In this document: positions 22,771 through 37,500 of the stretch, in pieces | Layout: each line of letters starts with the position of its first letter | How positions within the stretch are numbered: position 1 is the stretch's first letter | Notes under the pieces: model-generated | The model's input: the letters and a program-made list of their open reading frames with translations, nothing else | Database searches by the model: none | Told to the model about the DNA's origin: nothing | Translations under genes and position numbers: made by a program | Assembly: GCF_022605725.1 (NCBI RefSeq) | Contig: NC_065552.1 | Location: 31,817,879-31,881,878, forward strand | Length of the DNA: 64,000 bases | Direction of reading: 5' to 3' | Source of the DNA: Anthonomus grandis grandis | Taxonomy: Eukaryota > Arthropoda > Insecta > Coleoptera > Curculionidae

Positions 22771-24432
22771 TGTAACCGTATTGTAAACACCGAGAAACCA
22801 GCTCAGAGTCTCCGTCATTCCGAAATTACACAAGTGGCGCACCCCACGACGTTTCGAAGGTTAGCGAGAATCTTCCGGAGAAGGAGCCGCATCGCCGATG
22901 GAAGTCAGTTGTTAGTTCAGTGAAGTAAAGTTCAGAATATTGGCACTGGATTTACATCGAACATAAATAAGGTGAAAAAATAGATAAATAAATAAGGTGA
23001 AAATGCATATTTCGAATAAGTAATCGTGTTTCGTAGTGTAAGTGTGCAAATAAATTGGTGCAAACAAACTATTTTTGATTGTGATTGTTTTAATTCAAGG
23101 ATGCGAATCCTGGCTGGATCGAAACTCTTCTCAAGGATAGACTTGAAAAGTGAATACTGGCGAGTTCAGTTGGCTCCTAAGGATCGGGAAAAGGGGTCTT
23201 TCATGGTGGATCTTGGATTATGCCAATTGAAAGTGATGCCTGTGCAATTCTCCTGCCATTTTGATGAGACGCACGACTTTTAACAGATGTACATGATGTT
23301 AATGCTAAAGATCAGAGGTATAATAACGGTGACATGGTCTGGACATCTCTTAGGGTCAAGACTGAAGAGTCTGTCACTGAAATTTCAAACATCCTGGGAT
23401 GGTCCATTTAAAGTACTAGTACTAGCCATCAACGACGTTCTTTACAGAATACAAAAGGCGCCAAACGGTAAAGCTGAAGTTATTAACTTTAACCGAATGG
23501 CTTTTTATTATCGAAACCACGAAGACGCTAAGATGCGACAAATCCAACTAGAATCGGATTTAATATTCAATTTCACATATTTATAGCCCATCATTCTAAT
23601 AGCCGAAAGAGTCAGTACGGCGTGACCTGTGAGGTGCAGCAAGACTTGTTTACTGCTCCAGCTAAGTATACTCTGACACATTGTGTAGCTAAGGATTTAC
23701 AAATGTCTGAAGGAATAGCTGAAGTTTTTCGTAGAAAGTTTCGAAAATTTTAAGAGCTCGTTGGTCTAACTGGAGAGTCGGTCCAGCACTCAATATAAAC
23801 CGATGAAGACTGGTAGGAAGATCTTCTGGTTACAAAAGAGGCGTCACACTAGAAACCAACCTATAAGGATGTTTGGGACGCTTTGTGTCCTCTAAAGGAG
23901 CAGTTGCTTGGCGCGGATCTGATCTCAGCAATTCCCAAACTCGCATGCGGATTCGATAACCTAGACTGAAGGATGATTCGCAGTATGTTAGAAGTGGTGT
24001 TCAAGTGTACAGGCATGGAAGTTCTGGTGTGCTGTTATACTCTCCAACGTCGTTCTCTGAGGTCTACGACAAGAGGTCCAGTTGCAAGAGGAGAACCTTC
24101 TGCCGATCAATATCCACCATATTTGTAACGATTTCGGGACTACATGACCTTAGGGAGGGGACAGTGTACCGATACTGTAAACACCGAGAAACCAGCTGAT
24201 TCTCCGTCATTCTGGAATGATACAAGTGGCACACCGCACGACGTCTCAATGGTTAGCGAGAATCTTCCGGAACATTATTCTGCAGAGTATATAAGAAGCC
24301 GCATCGCCCATGGAAGTCAGTTATCAGTTCAGTGATGTAAAGCTTGGAATATTGGCGCGAGATTTAAATCAAACATAAAATGAATATGTGAAAATAAACT
24401 AGTTGATTATCTGTGATAGGTAAAAACGCTAC
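22771..24432 (+). mobile_element. Ty3/gypsy-like LTR retrotransposon relic
   Basis: Target duplication CATAT flanks it at 22766-22770 and 24433-24437. The 5' LTR starts at 22771 (TGTAACCGTATTG). The 3' LTR starts at about 24162, after the polypurine tract AGGGAGGGGACAG. Inside, 23100-23260 reads LAGSKLFSRIDLKSEYWRVQ and LAPKDREKGSF, the palm of a gypsy polymerase. Then 23370-23530 reads TSWDGPFKVLVLAINDVLYRI and KAEVINFNRMA, the C-terminal part of integrase. Gag, protease, most of the polymerase and the integrase core are deleted. The 3' LTR has a TATA box (GAGTATATAAG, 24285-24295); the 5' LTR lacks it because of a deletion near 22880. Confidence 0.8.
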
Positions 24433-24526
24433 CATATGTTTTTTTCCAAATACTGGTAACAGTTTTATAGTTTACACCCAGCTCCTCTTTAACACTTCTA
24501 CTTAATCGATACTTCTACTCTATCGA

Positions 24527-24558
24527 CACGACTACCAATTTTATCTTTGGTAGTCGTG
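24527..24558. repeat. 12-bp perfect hairpin
   Basis: CACGACTACCAA at 24527-24538 pairs exactly with 24547-24558 around an 8-nt loop. It lies just downstream of the LTR element in non-coding DNA. Confidence 0.6.
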
Positions 24559-24559
24559 C

Positions 24560-25470
24560 TAATCATCGCTAGCAGGTCAAAAACAAATAACTTCTTACTA
24601 AATTTAACATTTCATGCACATGATGGTGCACGTTGCTACTATACAGGTTGGAGAATCGATCATTACCCATAGGGAGGCGCAATATGACAACGCGCACGTA
24701 TGCAAGTATTGAAGTACGCCAAACAGTTGTTTGTAATACTCGAAATTCTCTTGAAGTAGTACTTCAATATGTCTTTGAAATGTCTCGTCTGTGTGTTACC
24801 AGAAATATTCTGTATTTTCCGGTAAATAAAACATGGCTGATTTGATATAATAATTATCGTAGAAAACTAAAAGTATATATAAACTTAAAAGAGCGCTGTA
24901 TGAAACAAAAACCCTCATCACTGAATACTTTCATATTACACTTTAAGACAAAACCAAATACCAGGTTGTCTGTGAAATATAGTTAAAATATAAAATATTA
25001 ATCGTGTTGAATTCACTTTAAGGGCAATACGCTTTTGGACCCTTTCTGTAGAAGGTTCTTGCACTTTAGTGGTAAATTTACGACAATCTTAAAGAAAAAA
25101 GGATGTCTCAAAACTCGAAACTACATTTAAAATTGTTTTTTTTGGCAGAAAACGGTCTGGTTTCAAATGTAATTGAAAACAAATCCCCACATTGACATAC
25201 ACTTGAGCAGAGGCAGCCGCTTATTAAAAAGAGGAAGCGGTATTGCCATTATTTTGGAGAATGCGTAATCTTCAAATTCCCAACCTGTAGGGGTAGACGA
25301 AATCCTATTATGTCGATGGATTCTTGAAGCATACAGTTTTCCCAGATTTCCAGGATATACCCTGGTTGGTATTCAATATAACTCTAACGATTTTCTTGGT
25401 TAAAGGAAAAATAATTTGACAAAAATATATAAATTTATTCATCAAATTTTTTACTTAAAATAATTTGAGA
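24560..25470. other. Intergenic before the apolipophorin-III-like gene 3' end
   Basis: No gene or clear transposon is seen. Short frames here have no recognisable similarity. Confidence 0.35.
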
Positions 25471-25477
25471 CAAAATA

Positions 25478-25483
25478 TTTATT
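25478..25483 (-). promoter_or_regulatory. Poly(A) signal of apolipophorin-III-like gene
   Basis: The minus strand has AATAAA 43 bases after the stop codon at 25526-25528, a normal distance for an insect 3' untranslated region. Confidence 0.55.
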
Positions 25484-25525
25484 TATAATGTAATAATACC
25501 CAAAGGATGTATAATAAAGGTAATT

Positions 25526-28500
25526 TTAGTTTTTGACAGCTATGTTTTTGTTCAATTCGTTCTTTAAGTTGTTGCTTAATTCGACTACTTGGTCCAACAG
25601 GGTCTTGGCAGCTTTGGTTAAGTCATCTTTAACTTCTAAAAAAAAGGAATAAATATATTAATACAGTGAGTTTTTTTCCAGTAACATAATCACTTATTAA
25701 AAGGCAAAAGGAAATATGTTGCAACCACGATGTTTTTAATATAAGTAAAGACTTTTTAACTGTAATTTTAAAGTATGTAGCTTTAAATCTAAACCAGAAA
25801 AGTACCAACTAAAGTTTTGTAAATAGTTTAGCAAAACCCATATAACTTTATCTTTAAGAGATACCTTCAAGTTTTTAAAAATAGACTTATATTGGGGAAG
25901 CTATAAAGTAGTAAAACTTACTGTTAGCTTCAGGTTCAGCAGCTTTAGCAAGCTTCTCAGCTTCTGCAATAGCCTTGTTTAAACCTTCATCTAGATTGGC
26001 CTTGACTTCTTTGGCTTTTTTAACGGCATCGGGTCCAACAGCTGTTTGTAGTTTGCTGGCGGTAGAGGAGAGGTTGTCTTTAATTTGATTTACTACTTGT
26101 TCGATGTCTCCTTTGTGGTCTTGAGCCTGAAATTTGTTTTTTAACATTTTATAATTTTGAGATTAAGGAGTCTATTATTAATTATTAAATTTAGTAATTT
26201 ATTGTTGGTAGTTTTATAATTTCTTTTGAAGAAGTTCTGGATATAGGCAAATTATGGTCTTGGGACATTTATCTGATCTGCGACAACTTATTAAAGCAAC
26301 GTTCAGATTTTTTATTTATGTGTTTAAGGAAAAAAAAGATTCTTCTGCTTATGTTCAAACGTCCCAAAAGCATCTTATTGAAGGCCTTGAGCTTAAAAGA
26401 ACAATTCGTCAAAAACTTAATTTTGGACCTTCTCATTGCTATCAATTAAATAAAATGGATCTATAAAAAGAAGACCATACAGGGCTAGCAAACTGTAGAC
26501 TGAGACTAAGGAATAGTACCAGTACTTTGTAGACAAAGCAAAAGAATTTGTGACTACATTTAAATATTAGGCCCAAGCTTATATAAGCATTCTGACTTAT
26601 AACAAAAACATGAATAACAAAACTCCACTTTGAATCGAACAGTATTCCTAGATCTTCAACTTTCACTAATCTTTTTAACACATATGAATCTATTATTTTT
26701 TAACATTACAAACCATTGCGAAGGCATCACTGTCATCACTGCAATAATTGACACTGATATTCAGATTCAATAGACAAAAATAATTTGAGGTCATTAGCAA
26801 ACAACAAAATATAGATATTCTTAAGCAATAATCCTATATCATTAATATATACTAACATAATATATAACTAACTTAAAAAGTAGATGAATCTAATGAGACT
26901 ACCCGATGGCACAAAAGCTACTAGATGAAACATTATTAGTTCGAATGCATTATGATCGACCAAGCAAGTAATCTCTTAACCAACAAATACTTAGCACCCT
27001 TCCTAAAACAAAGGGCCTGAAGCTTGGCCAGTAGTAGGAAGTGGTTGATCCAGTCAAATGCTTTCGAGAAGTCTGTATACACAACATCAATATGCTAACC
27101 TCCTTTAAAAGCATTAAGCAGATAGTCCTCTTACCATATTAAATTAGTTACAGTTGAACGAACTGTCTAAAAGCCATGGTGATTGGTCAGATTAAATGAA
27201 GTTACAATTGGCATAGATGCATTTGCATGCAAAGTATAGATGCATTTACGAAGCAGCAACCTGAGTATGCCATCAGTTCGCATATGACGTATGCCATACA
27301 ATGTAACACAGCAGTAGAACGAGAAGAACAATCTCATAAAAACACTTCAACCAATGACAGTTTCATTACATTTTGTGAATTCTACACATATCGGTTTTAA
27401 ATTTACTGTATGTCTTCGTTAATCGCTACTTTCATCATACAGAAATATAAGTTTAGGAGTCAAGCTTGGCTTTATTTTTTACATGTCTCCAAAATAACTT
27501 AAGATTTAATGACATACTAAATTATGTTAATAAGATATAATATCAGTAGCACTGCTGTATCTGCTCGGTAACAAATGCCGAAGCTGGAAAACCAAAAAAT
27601 AACAAATAATCATTTTGTAACCGTGATTCTCTATATTTTTTATTTGAATTCATTACAAAAAACTAAGTCTCTTAATTCTCTAGAAAACCATACAGGAAGA
27701 TTTCCAGTATTATATAACTTAATACACTCCATACACTTAATCAAATTCATAAAACTTGTTTTCGGAAATATTTATATCAGAAATGCTGCTTATAAAAGAC
27801 CAGTCGACAGATTTAACAATGTAAAATCACCAGAAAAAATAATATTAGAAAAACAAATATCACGAATTGTGACTTCGGATTTGGCATAGGAAACGTTTGC
27901 GTACTATATAGATAATTGAAATCCTGACCAACCAATGAAGAAGGCACGATATTCGAACACCCATCCGAAAAATTGGTCTAAGATTATGAATATCGTTATA
28001 CAAAGTACAGCCAGGTAAGTTAAAGCCACCAGTAATAGCAAATTAGCAATTCGCAATTCAAGCAAGTAATCTCTTAACCAACAAATGGCGCTCCGTCTAA
28101 AACCAAGAGCCTGAAACTTGGCCAATAGTAGGAAGTGATTGATTCTGTCAAATGCTTTCGAGAAGTCTGTCTTTCGAGAAGCCACCAAAGGCATTAAACA
28201 AATAGCCATCTTACCATATTAAATTAGTTACAATTGAACGACCTGTCTTAAAGCAATGTTGGTTGGTCATATTCAATAAGGTTACAATTGGAATAGATAA
28301 AGTAGACGCATTTACAAAGCAGCAAACTGGGTATGCAGGTCAACTGAGTTTGCTGGGTAATAGGTCCCATAGCAGTGTTCAAATCTCATTAAATACTTCA
28401 ACCAAAGATAATTTCAGGCAATTTTGTCTTTTCTTAATTCTGCACATATCGGTGTTTGAAAATCCCCATTTTATCCTATGCAAGAATAGTTTTAAAAATG

Positions 28501-31500
28501 TTTGTCCACCCTGTGTCTTTCAGTTTATAAGTTTTGCATCCTGTAGAACTCATATTTGCTTTAAATTTCTTTATGTACCCTTAATAGAGTTGATACATAG
28601 GAATACCTAGCCAAATATGTAAGGGTTCTGCTAAAATAGATGGGGGTTCTGAGTAAAATACATGAAGACTTACTAAAATATATAGGGGTTTGTAGTAAAA
28701 AATATATAGGGGTTTCTAAAAAAATATTTGCGAGCCCCTTGAAAAAAATTTTAGACTTCCTTTGAGATCGTGATTCTTATGACTGCCAAGGATACGATGT
28801 AATATTAATTTTTTTCCCAGAAAAATTGATTCATGAATTGTGATCTAATTCTTGAATAATTTTTTCCAAAAATTATAAGGAAAATGTTCAAAAAACTACA
28901 CAAAAAGTAATTTTTATCCTTTTCCAAGCAATCCTAAAAATTTGCTTTAAGAGAAAGTTATTCGTCTCAGAAAAACCTACAAAATTCATTTAAAAAAGAT
29001 TCTTGACTGATACACTGTTTATCAGTTACCACACATGACTATGACCATTGAGTTTTGTATAACGAAATCAAGTTTTTTTGTTACTGAAAACTTACTGTTT
29101 TTTGTTATAGAATATACACTAGCAAGGTACTTGGCAAATAAATTTACTAAATTTCCTTGTTAACATATATGTTTAGGAATCATGCTTAACTTAATTTTGC
29201 AGATGAAAAATTTGCTTAACATCTAAATAATTAAAAACCTAACCAACCATCAATGAAGCAGGTGCGATATCAAATATACATACACCCATATGAAAAATTA
29301 ATTTAAAGATTATGAGTATCGTTAAATAAAGTGTAGCCAGGTACGTTAAAATCACCAACAATAATAGCAAATAAACAATTCGAATAGGCTTCAAAAATAT
29401 GTAAAACTGTATCACAAAAAGCGGTGTATTGCACCTCAAATATAGGCGGTAAATAAACTACGCCAAAAATAACAAATTAAGATTTAAGTTATTTAACAGA
29501 TACAAATAACTGTTCCAGAGATGTACAAGATTGACATTGGATGTAACTCCCATTCAAAGGGATTGACATATCCCCACCATTATTGAAATAAATGCTTGTA
29601 AGAAATATTAACAGTTATACATTTTGTCAAGAAATATTGACATACTGGTGAATGCTATAAACTCTTACATTTAATGAATAAGTCTCTAAGATCTTTAGAA
29701 TTGCGTAGGATTTATATTTTGAAATAAGAGGGATATTTCTGCTTCTGTGCATGAGTTGTCATTTTTTTTTCAAGTAATCAAAATAATGCTAAAGAAAGAA
29801 TGAACTCACCTGCTTGGTAAGATCATCGACAATTCCCTTTACTCTATCAGCTAGTTGTTGAGCAGTTTGGCTAATAGTTTCGGATACTTGTTTCGAGTCA
29901 GGTAAGTTTCCTTCAATGACAGCGCTGACGTTTTGTACTACCTGGCGGGCGTTAGAGGCAAGCTCGTCGATTTGTGATTGTTCTGCTGGGGCCTTTCCTT
30001 TCGGTTTAGCAGAAACAGCCTATAACAAAAATGTGAAGATATTAAAAATTAAAAAAAAAAGTATTTATAAAGAAATACAAACTTATTATTTGGTAGCCTG
30101 ATAATAAGTTTGTATTTCTTTAAATAGTACGGTCGATAGCCAAGGTTTTTTTTATTTTATACTAGGCTAAAATTAGCCTTGCCATGGAACCATGGGCAGT
30201 TTGTTTGCTTGTAACCTCTTTGATGCAACGATGCCAAATGCTTATGTAGAGATGGCAAAAAAAACTTTATAATTTCATAAAAATTGGTCACCTAGTTTGA
30301 CAGGCGCAAACCAAATTATTCCTCTTCAATAAAATATGAAGCATTTAAAAAAAATATGATAAGATACTCTATAAAGCAGTCAACATTCAAAGTTAAATGA
30401 ATGTAGATAACGTCCCTATATTAGAGAAAAAGGCAACAACATCGCAACGCCGCTCGATCGCATTGTTCATTCCACCGACACAAGGAATCTTTACCAGTGA
30501 CGCCGTCAAAAAATATTTACATGATAAATATTTATTAATAATAGATTATGCTTTAAATTATAAAAAATATTACCGTTTATGAACTCTTTATGCGTTTTTT
30601 TTAACGTACTTTAATAGAGTAATGATCTAACAAAAAGCATTTTTATGGAAATGAAATATTTTATATTTATTATAGATTTTTTTGATTGAGAAGTTTTTAT
30701 TACTCTACGTTTATGACGACGGTTGTTCCTTGATATGATGTTATGACAATATCGGTATTAACTTGTGAAAAGATCGGCTTAAGGCGCCTTTTTCCTTTGG
30801 TGTGGCACAAACGGCACAGGTTTTTTAACAGCACAAGCTTTTACTCTCGTAACAATTCACAAAAACACTGAAATGACTGCCCTTTTCCTTTTTCAACCAA
30901 AAACTAAAGAAAAAACAGAGAACTTCACAAATGCCGAATGTAAACATAAAGCCGTTTGTCAAGATGATATTTCACAAGATGGCTTTTGCCAAAATTTAAA
31001 ATCAATAAGTTAAATTAACATTATGATATGTGTATATAGTTTACATATCAATTTAAAGAAAATTTTATTTTATAAGGTGCATTGTTAAACTACACTTGCG
31101 TGCATAGAAATCAACCCACTGTAAACTTTTGACGTTAACTGTATTTTTTTAAAATAATTATCCAGATCAAAAAAAGAAATGTGCTGTTTGAAAGACGAAG
31201 AATTTAATATACTTTGATATGAGTATAATTTTATGAGAACTTATTTCGACTAAATTACTTAAACATGAATAGGGTTATTGACAATTTAACACTTAATTTT
31301 TTAATATTGGGTATAACCTCCTCTTGTCCTAATAACATCTCTCATACAGTTAGGCATAGATCTAATCACGTTTGCGATGTTTCTTGTGGGATGTTAAGCC
31401 ACTCTTCTACTGCAACAATAAGCTATGTGATCGAGTTTGGGGGGATATGAAGTCTAGCTCGAATTCTATTCTTCGTTTTGGCTCATCCCATAAATTTGTG

Positions 31501-34500
31501 ATCGGATTCAGGTCAGGACTGTATGCTGACCACTCCATAAACCGAAAACCGACTTTTGCAATGTAATCTTGCACAATTCTTGTGGCGTCCGGGCTTGTAT
31601 TGTCAGGCATAAAGGTAAATTTATCTCCAATGTAGTCGACGTAAGGTACCACATGATTTGCTAAAATCTACTCAATATATCTAACAGCCGTTAAACCTCT
31701 TCTTCCCTTAACACGGTCGCCTCTACGAATGAACTCAGGGTAGGTTCGTGCTCCTCTAGAAATTACACCCCAGATTATGCAGGAACCACCTCCATAAGCA
31801 CTGCGCTCTTCAAATTGTTCTCTTAGTCTTCGGCACGCTTTCCTTCCTCGGTCGCTATCATGGAGGTATATTCTGGTCTTATCTGAAACAGAACAGATGC
31901 CCAGCGTTCCAACGTCCAATTCAGATATCATGCAAAACACAGGCTTGCTTGCCTAGGCAAGCAGGCTGGAGTAAGTTTTGGACCAATCGCAGGTATTTTA
32001 GGAGCCAGGCTATTTTCCTGCAGTCTTAGTCTTACTGTCCACTGATTACTAGCCGCTTCTCGCGGAGCTGTCGTTGCACTTGAACGGCATTACGGTGATG
32101 ATTTCTTAATATTGTCGACACAATAAAGCGGTCATCACGAGCGGTTGTAAATCGCCTTCTGCTTATTCCAGGTCACCTATGAAAGGATCCAGTCTCCTCA
32201 TCACATTGAGACAGTCTTTGAATCGCTGCGCGTGTTATATCCAAGTAGCAACATCCTATCAAATTACATTTTCCGACCAAGTGCATATTCGATTAAAGCA
32301 ATAACTTGATCGCGAAAACGAATAATATGCAAATACAAGTTTTAGTTGTAAACGCAATAACTTTAATATTTTACAATTTGTTATTTTTTGTAACAATCAC
32401 CATAAATTTATACTCACATTAAAGCATATTAAATGGTCTTTCAAACTGCGTATTTCTTTTTTGATCTGATGAATAATAAATAAAATAAATGTCATTAAAG
32501 TCAAGTTTACAGTGGGTCGATTTCTATGCATCCCAGTTTATATTCACTATTGAGTCCGATGGGTCTATTATTCACAGTTCGGAATCGACAAATAATCTAA
32601 AGAAAAATTAGTTCTTGATTAGTTGGAAAAAATCAAGTGGCAATCATAAAATATTTAATGTCAATCATTCTTATAGGCATCGGCGAAGTACGCGAATGAC
32701 AAACATAAGACTGTGAATCTGAATTGAACTTAAGTTTAGCCAAGGAAATTTAAATCTTAGGTAAATCTTTTATAACCTTCAATGTACTCAGGGACGGATC
32801 CAGAGGGAAGTCCGGAGTGTTCAGACTCCTCCCTAAAATATCGGAAAATTTTCAAACGAGTCTTTCAGAGTGTTCTTGCTTTAATTCGAACGAACGAATA
32901 TAATTTCATTGACAGTGTTCGAGCTAATTTTCGGATTAATTAGTTTGAGTCGTAATTTACAAACACAAGACTCTGACTTGAGTAAATGCATTAAATACGC
33001 GAATGATGTCCATGATGAAATAAAGGAGATGCGTACGAAGCATTCCGAGAAATTGTAGAATCAGCGACATACAATGCTGAATGGATTGATCCATGCTGAC
33101 AAATAGCGTCGGAAAGTCGATACAAATATGATGAAATCTACTTTTCTACTATTCTTGGACTCTAGAGCCTGAATCAAAATGTTGAAAGACGTGCAGAATT
33201 GGACAAGACCATCTCTGTTTTCAAAGAAGTATTCATTTAATTTACTGAAACTAATGAAGAAATAAAATCTGATTTTAAAATATGGAAACGTACTAAATGA
33301 AACTTCACATCTTAGGTAGCAATCAAAAACATTTCTCGAAACTCTCGATCGGTGTGTTGTGCAGTTTTACAAACACATCTACCTAGTTTCAAGTGAACAG
33401 TCATTTTTAATTTTACGGAAATTCAAGACGTATCTGTGTAACAAGACTAGAACAGAACGACTCAATCTGATTACTCAATATTCAGCGTGATATTCCAGTG
33501 ACTAGTGTACAAATACTGGATATTATTGCGAAAAAAAGAAAAGAAGATTTACTTCGTATAAGATTGTTGATAAATGCCTAAAAAAGTTTATTGATTTCTT
33601 ATAAGCAATTGAGCCAAACGTTTCTTTTCTTCTTCTTCTTCTTTTTCTTTCCAAGAACATCACATACCTAGAAGAAATTATTGAATTCTGATAAGGAATA
33701 CAGTTAACCATATGTAGGTTAAATGTCTGAAGGAAATTATTGATCACTTACAGGAAGTTGAGTCAAATGTTTCTTCTCTTCTTATTTAAGATTTACTTCG
33801 TAAATGCTGCTCAACTGCCAACTACTTTTATTAACTATACATTTTTAGTGACCGTTGCTTGACAACAGGTTCATCCAGAGGATCATTGAATTCTATTGTG
33901 GCTATTGACGTAAGTTTATATCTTGATTTTGAAGTACACTTAAGATATTAACCCGTTTGTCACGAAGCTCAGGAATCATTTATAAGAAGAACTGATTTGT
34001 ATTGAAAACTATGCATTGCAACAAAAAGAATAGTGATTTTTATTTTACTTTGCTGCATCATACAAGATTATGACTATGATGGAACTTTAATTGATTCTCC
34101 TTTTTTTAACTCATCTTGTTTTAGGTACATTGCAGTGAACTAAGTCGATTTAAACTCGATAAAAAATTACAGGTAAGCATATAGAAAAAGTTGGTTACAA
34201 AAAATCACTATACTTTTGAGTAAACCGAAGAAGAACATGATATAGAGAATATTTTGACAGTTGGAGGGACAAAATGAGCACTATTACATCCATTCTGAAT
34301 TATTACTATTAAGGAAATCGGGCAGCCCTCTATATAGACTATAGAGTATTTGGAGTGCTCATCTCTTACCTTTTATCGTGCACTGAAATTTGTACTCAGC
34401 GATATACAATGGTCCTTTGTGTATCGCTGAGTACTGGGATTATTTGGACTCCCCCCAAAAATATTTTCTAGATCCGTCCCTGAATGTACTCTTATAAAAA

Positions 34501-37500
34501 ACGCTTATAGAAATATAAAGTTCTTCTGGAGAATACTGGTATTTTAACAATAAAGCAGTGTTACCACACTAACTTATAATACTTGAAACACAGAGTTACT
34601 TTTACTCAAGTTTAACTAGAAATCATACATTTAAATGATGAGTCAAGTAGAGAAAATGTAATGCTGATTTGAGGAGCATCATCATGTTCTGCTACGTTGT
34701 GAGAATGATTTATAAAGATGGATAAATGCGTCATGATATTTAAACAGGTGTATTATAAGTGGCACTTAAGATATAACATCTAATTTATTGCTGATGGAGT
34801 TTAAACTCAACTTTCGGACATTCGGTAATCACCCAACATTCATTTAATAAAAACTAGTGGTCTGTTTTAGAGAATATTGTCGTCCTCTGCTAATGCAGGA
34901 CAAAATTCGTGCTGTTTAATTTTTATTTTAATCCAAACTTTTATTTCTAAAAAATATTGAACTTTTGGTGTTTTGTCCTATTTTTTTTTAAAAAGGCATG
35001 TTAAGCATGGAATTTTCCCAATTAAACCGACTTAGTTTCTTTTACGTTTCTTAAGATCTCAATGGTCACTCTCGAATATGACGCTATAAAAACAAAAATG
35101 CCTTTTCTTCGTATGCTATCTGAGGCATCTTTTTCTTTTCCTGATTAAATCATTAATCTGTTATTCTTTACTATACAATAATATGTATTTTCTAAAAGTT
35201 ATTTGCCAATGCCTAAGAAAATAAATTTAATTAATTACTAAAGATGAATTATGAAGGAAGGCCTTATATAACATTAAGCATATTTATTGTAGATTCCTAT
35301 CTCAAAATTTAGACGGCTTTACTCTCTATTAAATCATCAATATTTACAAAATAAAATGGCAACGTTACACTTAAGGTATGTTGTGAAAATTATGATAAAA
35401 ATATGCACACAATGCAGATTTCTAAGGTGTTTTAATATTCGTCACACGTTTGTTTAATGAAAATTGATCCTTCCTGTCTAATTTACAAACTTAGCACTCG
35501 TTTTAAACTTATCGTAATTGTTTTAACAGCCTATATAAAAAAAATTAATTGTCTTGCTTATTTAGATTGCAATTCAAATATTTCTTATAGTTCAGATGAC
35601 CTTATGAATTCGCTGATTTCTAAAATATTTTTATTAGTTTGTAAAAAGAATCAAATTAAAAATATTATTATGTAAGTACCATTTCTAAGAAAATACCGAT
35701 AAGGTTTGACCTTTTATATTAAGTAATTTTTTTACGGGTAATGCTAATTTTGCAATACAGTATTGCAAAATTAACTGTAGCGATTTTAAAATCACTATGA
35801 ATTTTTAGTCTTATTTTTATGGTTAATTAAAAACTGCGTCCCTTTCAAGAAACATCCTTTATAATTATCACATTAGTAAAGAATTATATAATATAAACCG
35901 AAAGGTCTACCCCTATTTTGACTCTTCTCGTATGTCTTCGGAAAAACGCAAACACGTCAATTTTGATTTTTAGAAGGACTTATTTTACATCTTAGGGTGA
36001 TCCAAAACAGGATGTTGCGTTACACTATAGATTTTTAAACAGAAACACCAATTTTAAAAAAAAAATCTCCATGAATATTTATTTGCTATTAGGTCAATGT
36101 GGTAATAAGTGCTGCCCATTTACCACCATGCAATAGTTTTTATCCACATAAGCATGCATTTTTTGTTCAAGTTAATTCCTCACATTTTCAAGAATGTCTT
36201 GAGTTATTTGTCTATATTTTGCCGTAATCCACTCCCGAAGTGGGAGTCCCGAGGATCCCGAAGAACTTAAATGAAATCTGGCTTCGTAGTAAGACTTTAC
36301 TTTTCAAATGCCCCCAAAAGAAGGAAATCTAAAGGACTTAAGTCCGGAGATCTCGACGACCACTCAATAGCCTCGTGTGCCGATCCACTGATTTGAGGAA
36401 TTGGTGTCCAAAAATTGGCGTGCAGGATCTTCGAAATGAATGTCTTTTTCTTCATAATTAACGTCATTTTCTATTACTTGGTACTCGTGGCTCTATTGTA
36501 TTTTTTAACACGTCCAAGTACGTCTCGCTTGTCAAGGATTTTCCAAGAATAAAGAATATGGATTCGAATTACTCCAATATCGACAGTTATGTTAATTTAC
36601 AGCACCAAGTAAACAGAACGTACACTTATCCGAGAAACGAATATTAAATAACATATTTGCGTTGTTCAAACTTCAACCTACTATCAAAATCGTCTTTGTA
36701 AAGCTCATGGACAAGTTTTTTTTTTGGCTTGGACTACTTTTTAGTCATTCAGCCTTTCATCAATCATTCAGTTTTATCTTGCACGGGTGAAATTGATTAT
36801 CTTCTAAATTCTTTGTACTGCTGAGCGTGTAAATCCTAAACATATGGCAAGTCTGCACGGGCTTTGGGTGTTTACTTTAGGCGTGCCCTAAAGTAGAAAA
36901 TCAAGTTCTTTGTAGTTCGTCTTGTTTATGGTGGTGAGGACGTCAATGCAAGTCAAGCAACAAGTCAAACAACTAATAAACATTTTCTAAATACATCAAA
37001 AGCGCAGATATTTGTGTTTTTTAAAGAAAATGTTCAGATTTTAAGATTATATCTAGATTCAGAATTGCGCTTGAATACTCATGTAGTAATACACACGTTA
37101 AATTTGGATGTAATACATTCTTACTGAGACAACCCAGGTTATTTAAGCATTGGTGCTTAAGCAGGTATACAATTTACTATACCACTGTTATTTGAAATTA
37201 TTGCTTAGTATCCCTAAGTATTCTCAAAGAGACTTAGATATATGACCAAAGGAAGAGAAAGTATACTCAAAGTCAAAGCCTCACAAATCGAGCGTCTATT
37301 TAAAAGGTTACGCGTTTCGCCGCATTAGGGCATCATCAGACCTAAATAAAATTATCATAATTAAATATTAAGGAACAAAAAGCTAATTAACAGAAAATAC
37401 ATAGCTCATCTAAATACAAAAGCTACACACTTACTCTCACTAACATAAATAAAAATATAATATGTCTACAACATCGTGTACTTATTAACAAATTAAATAT

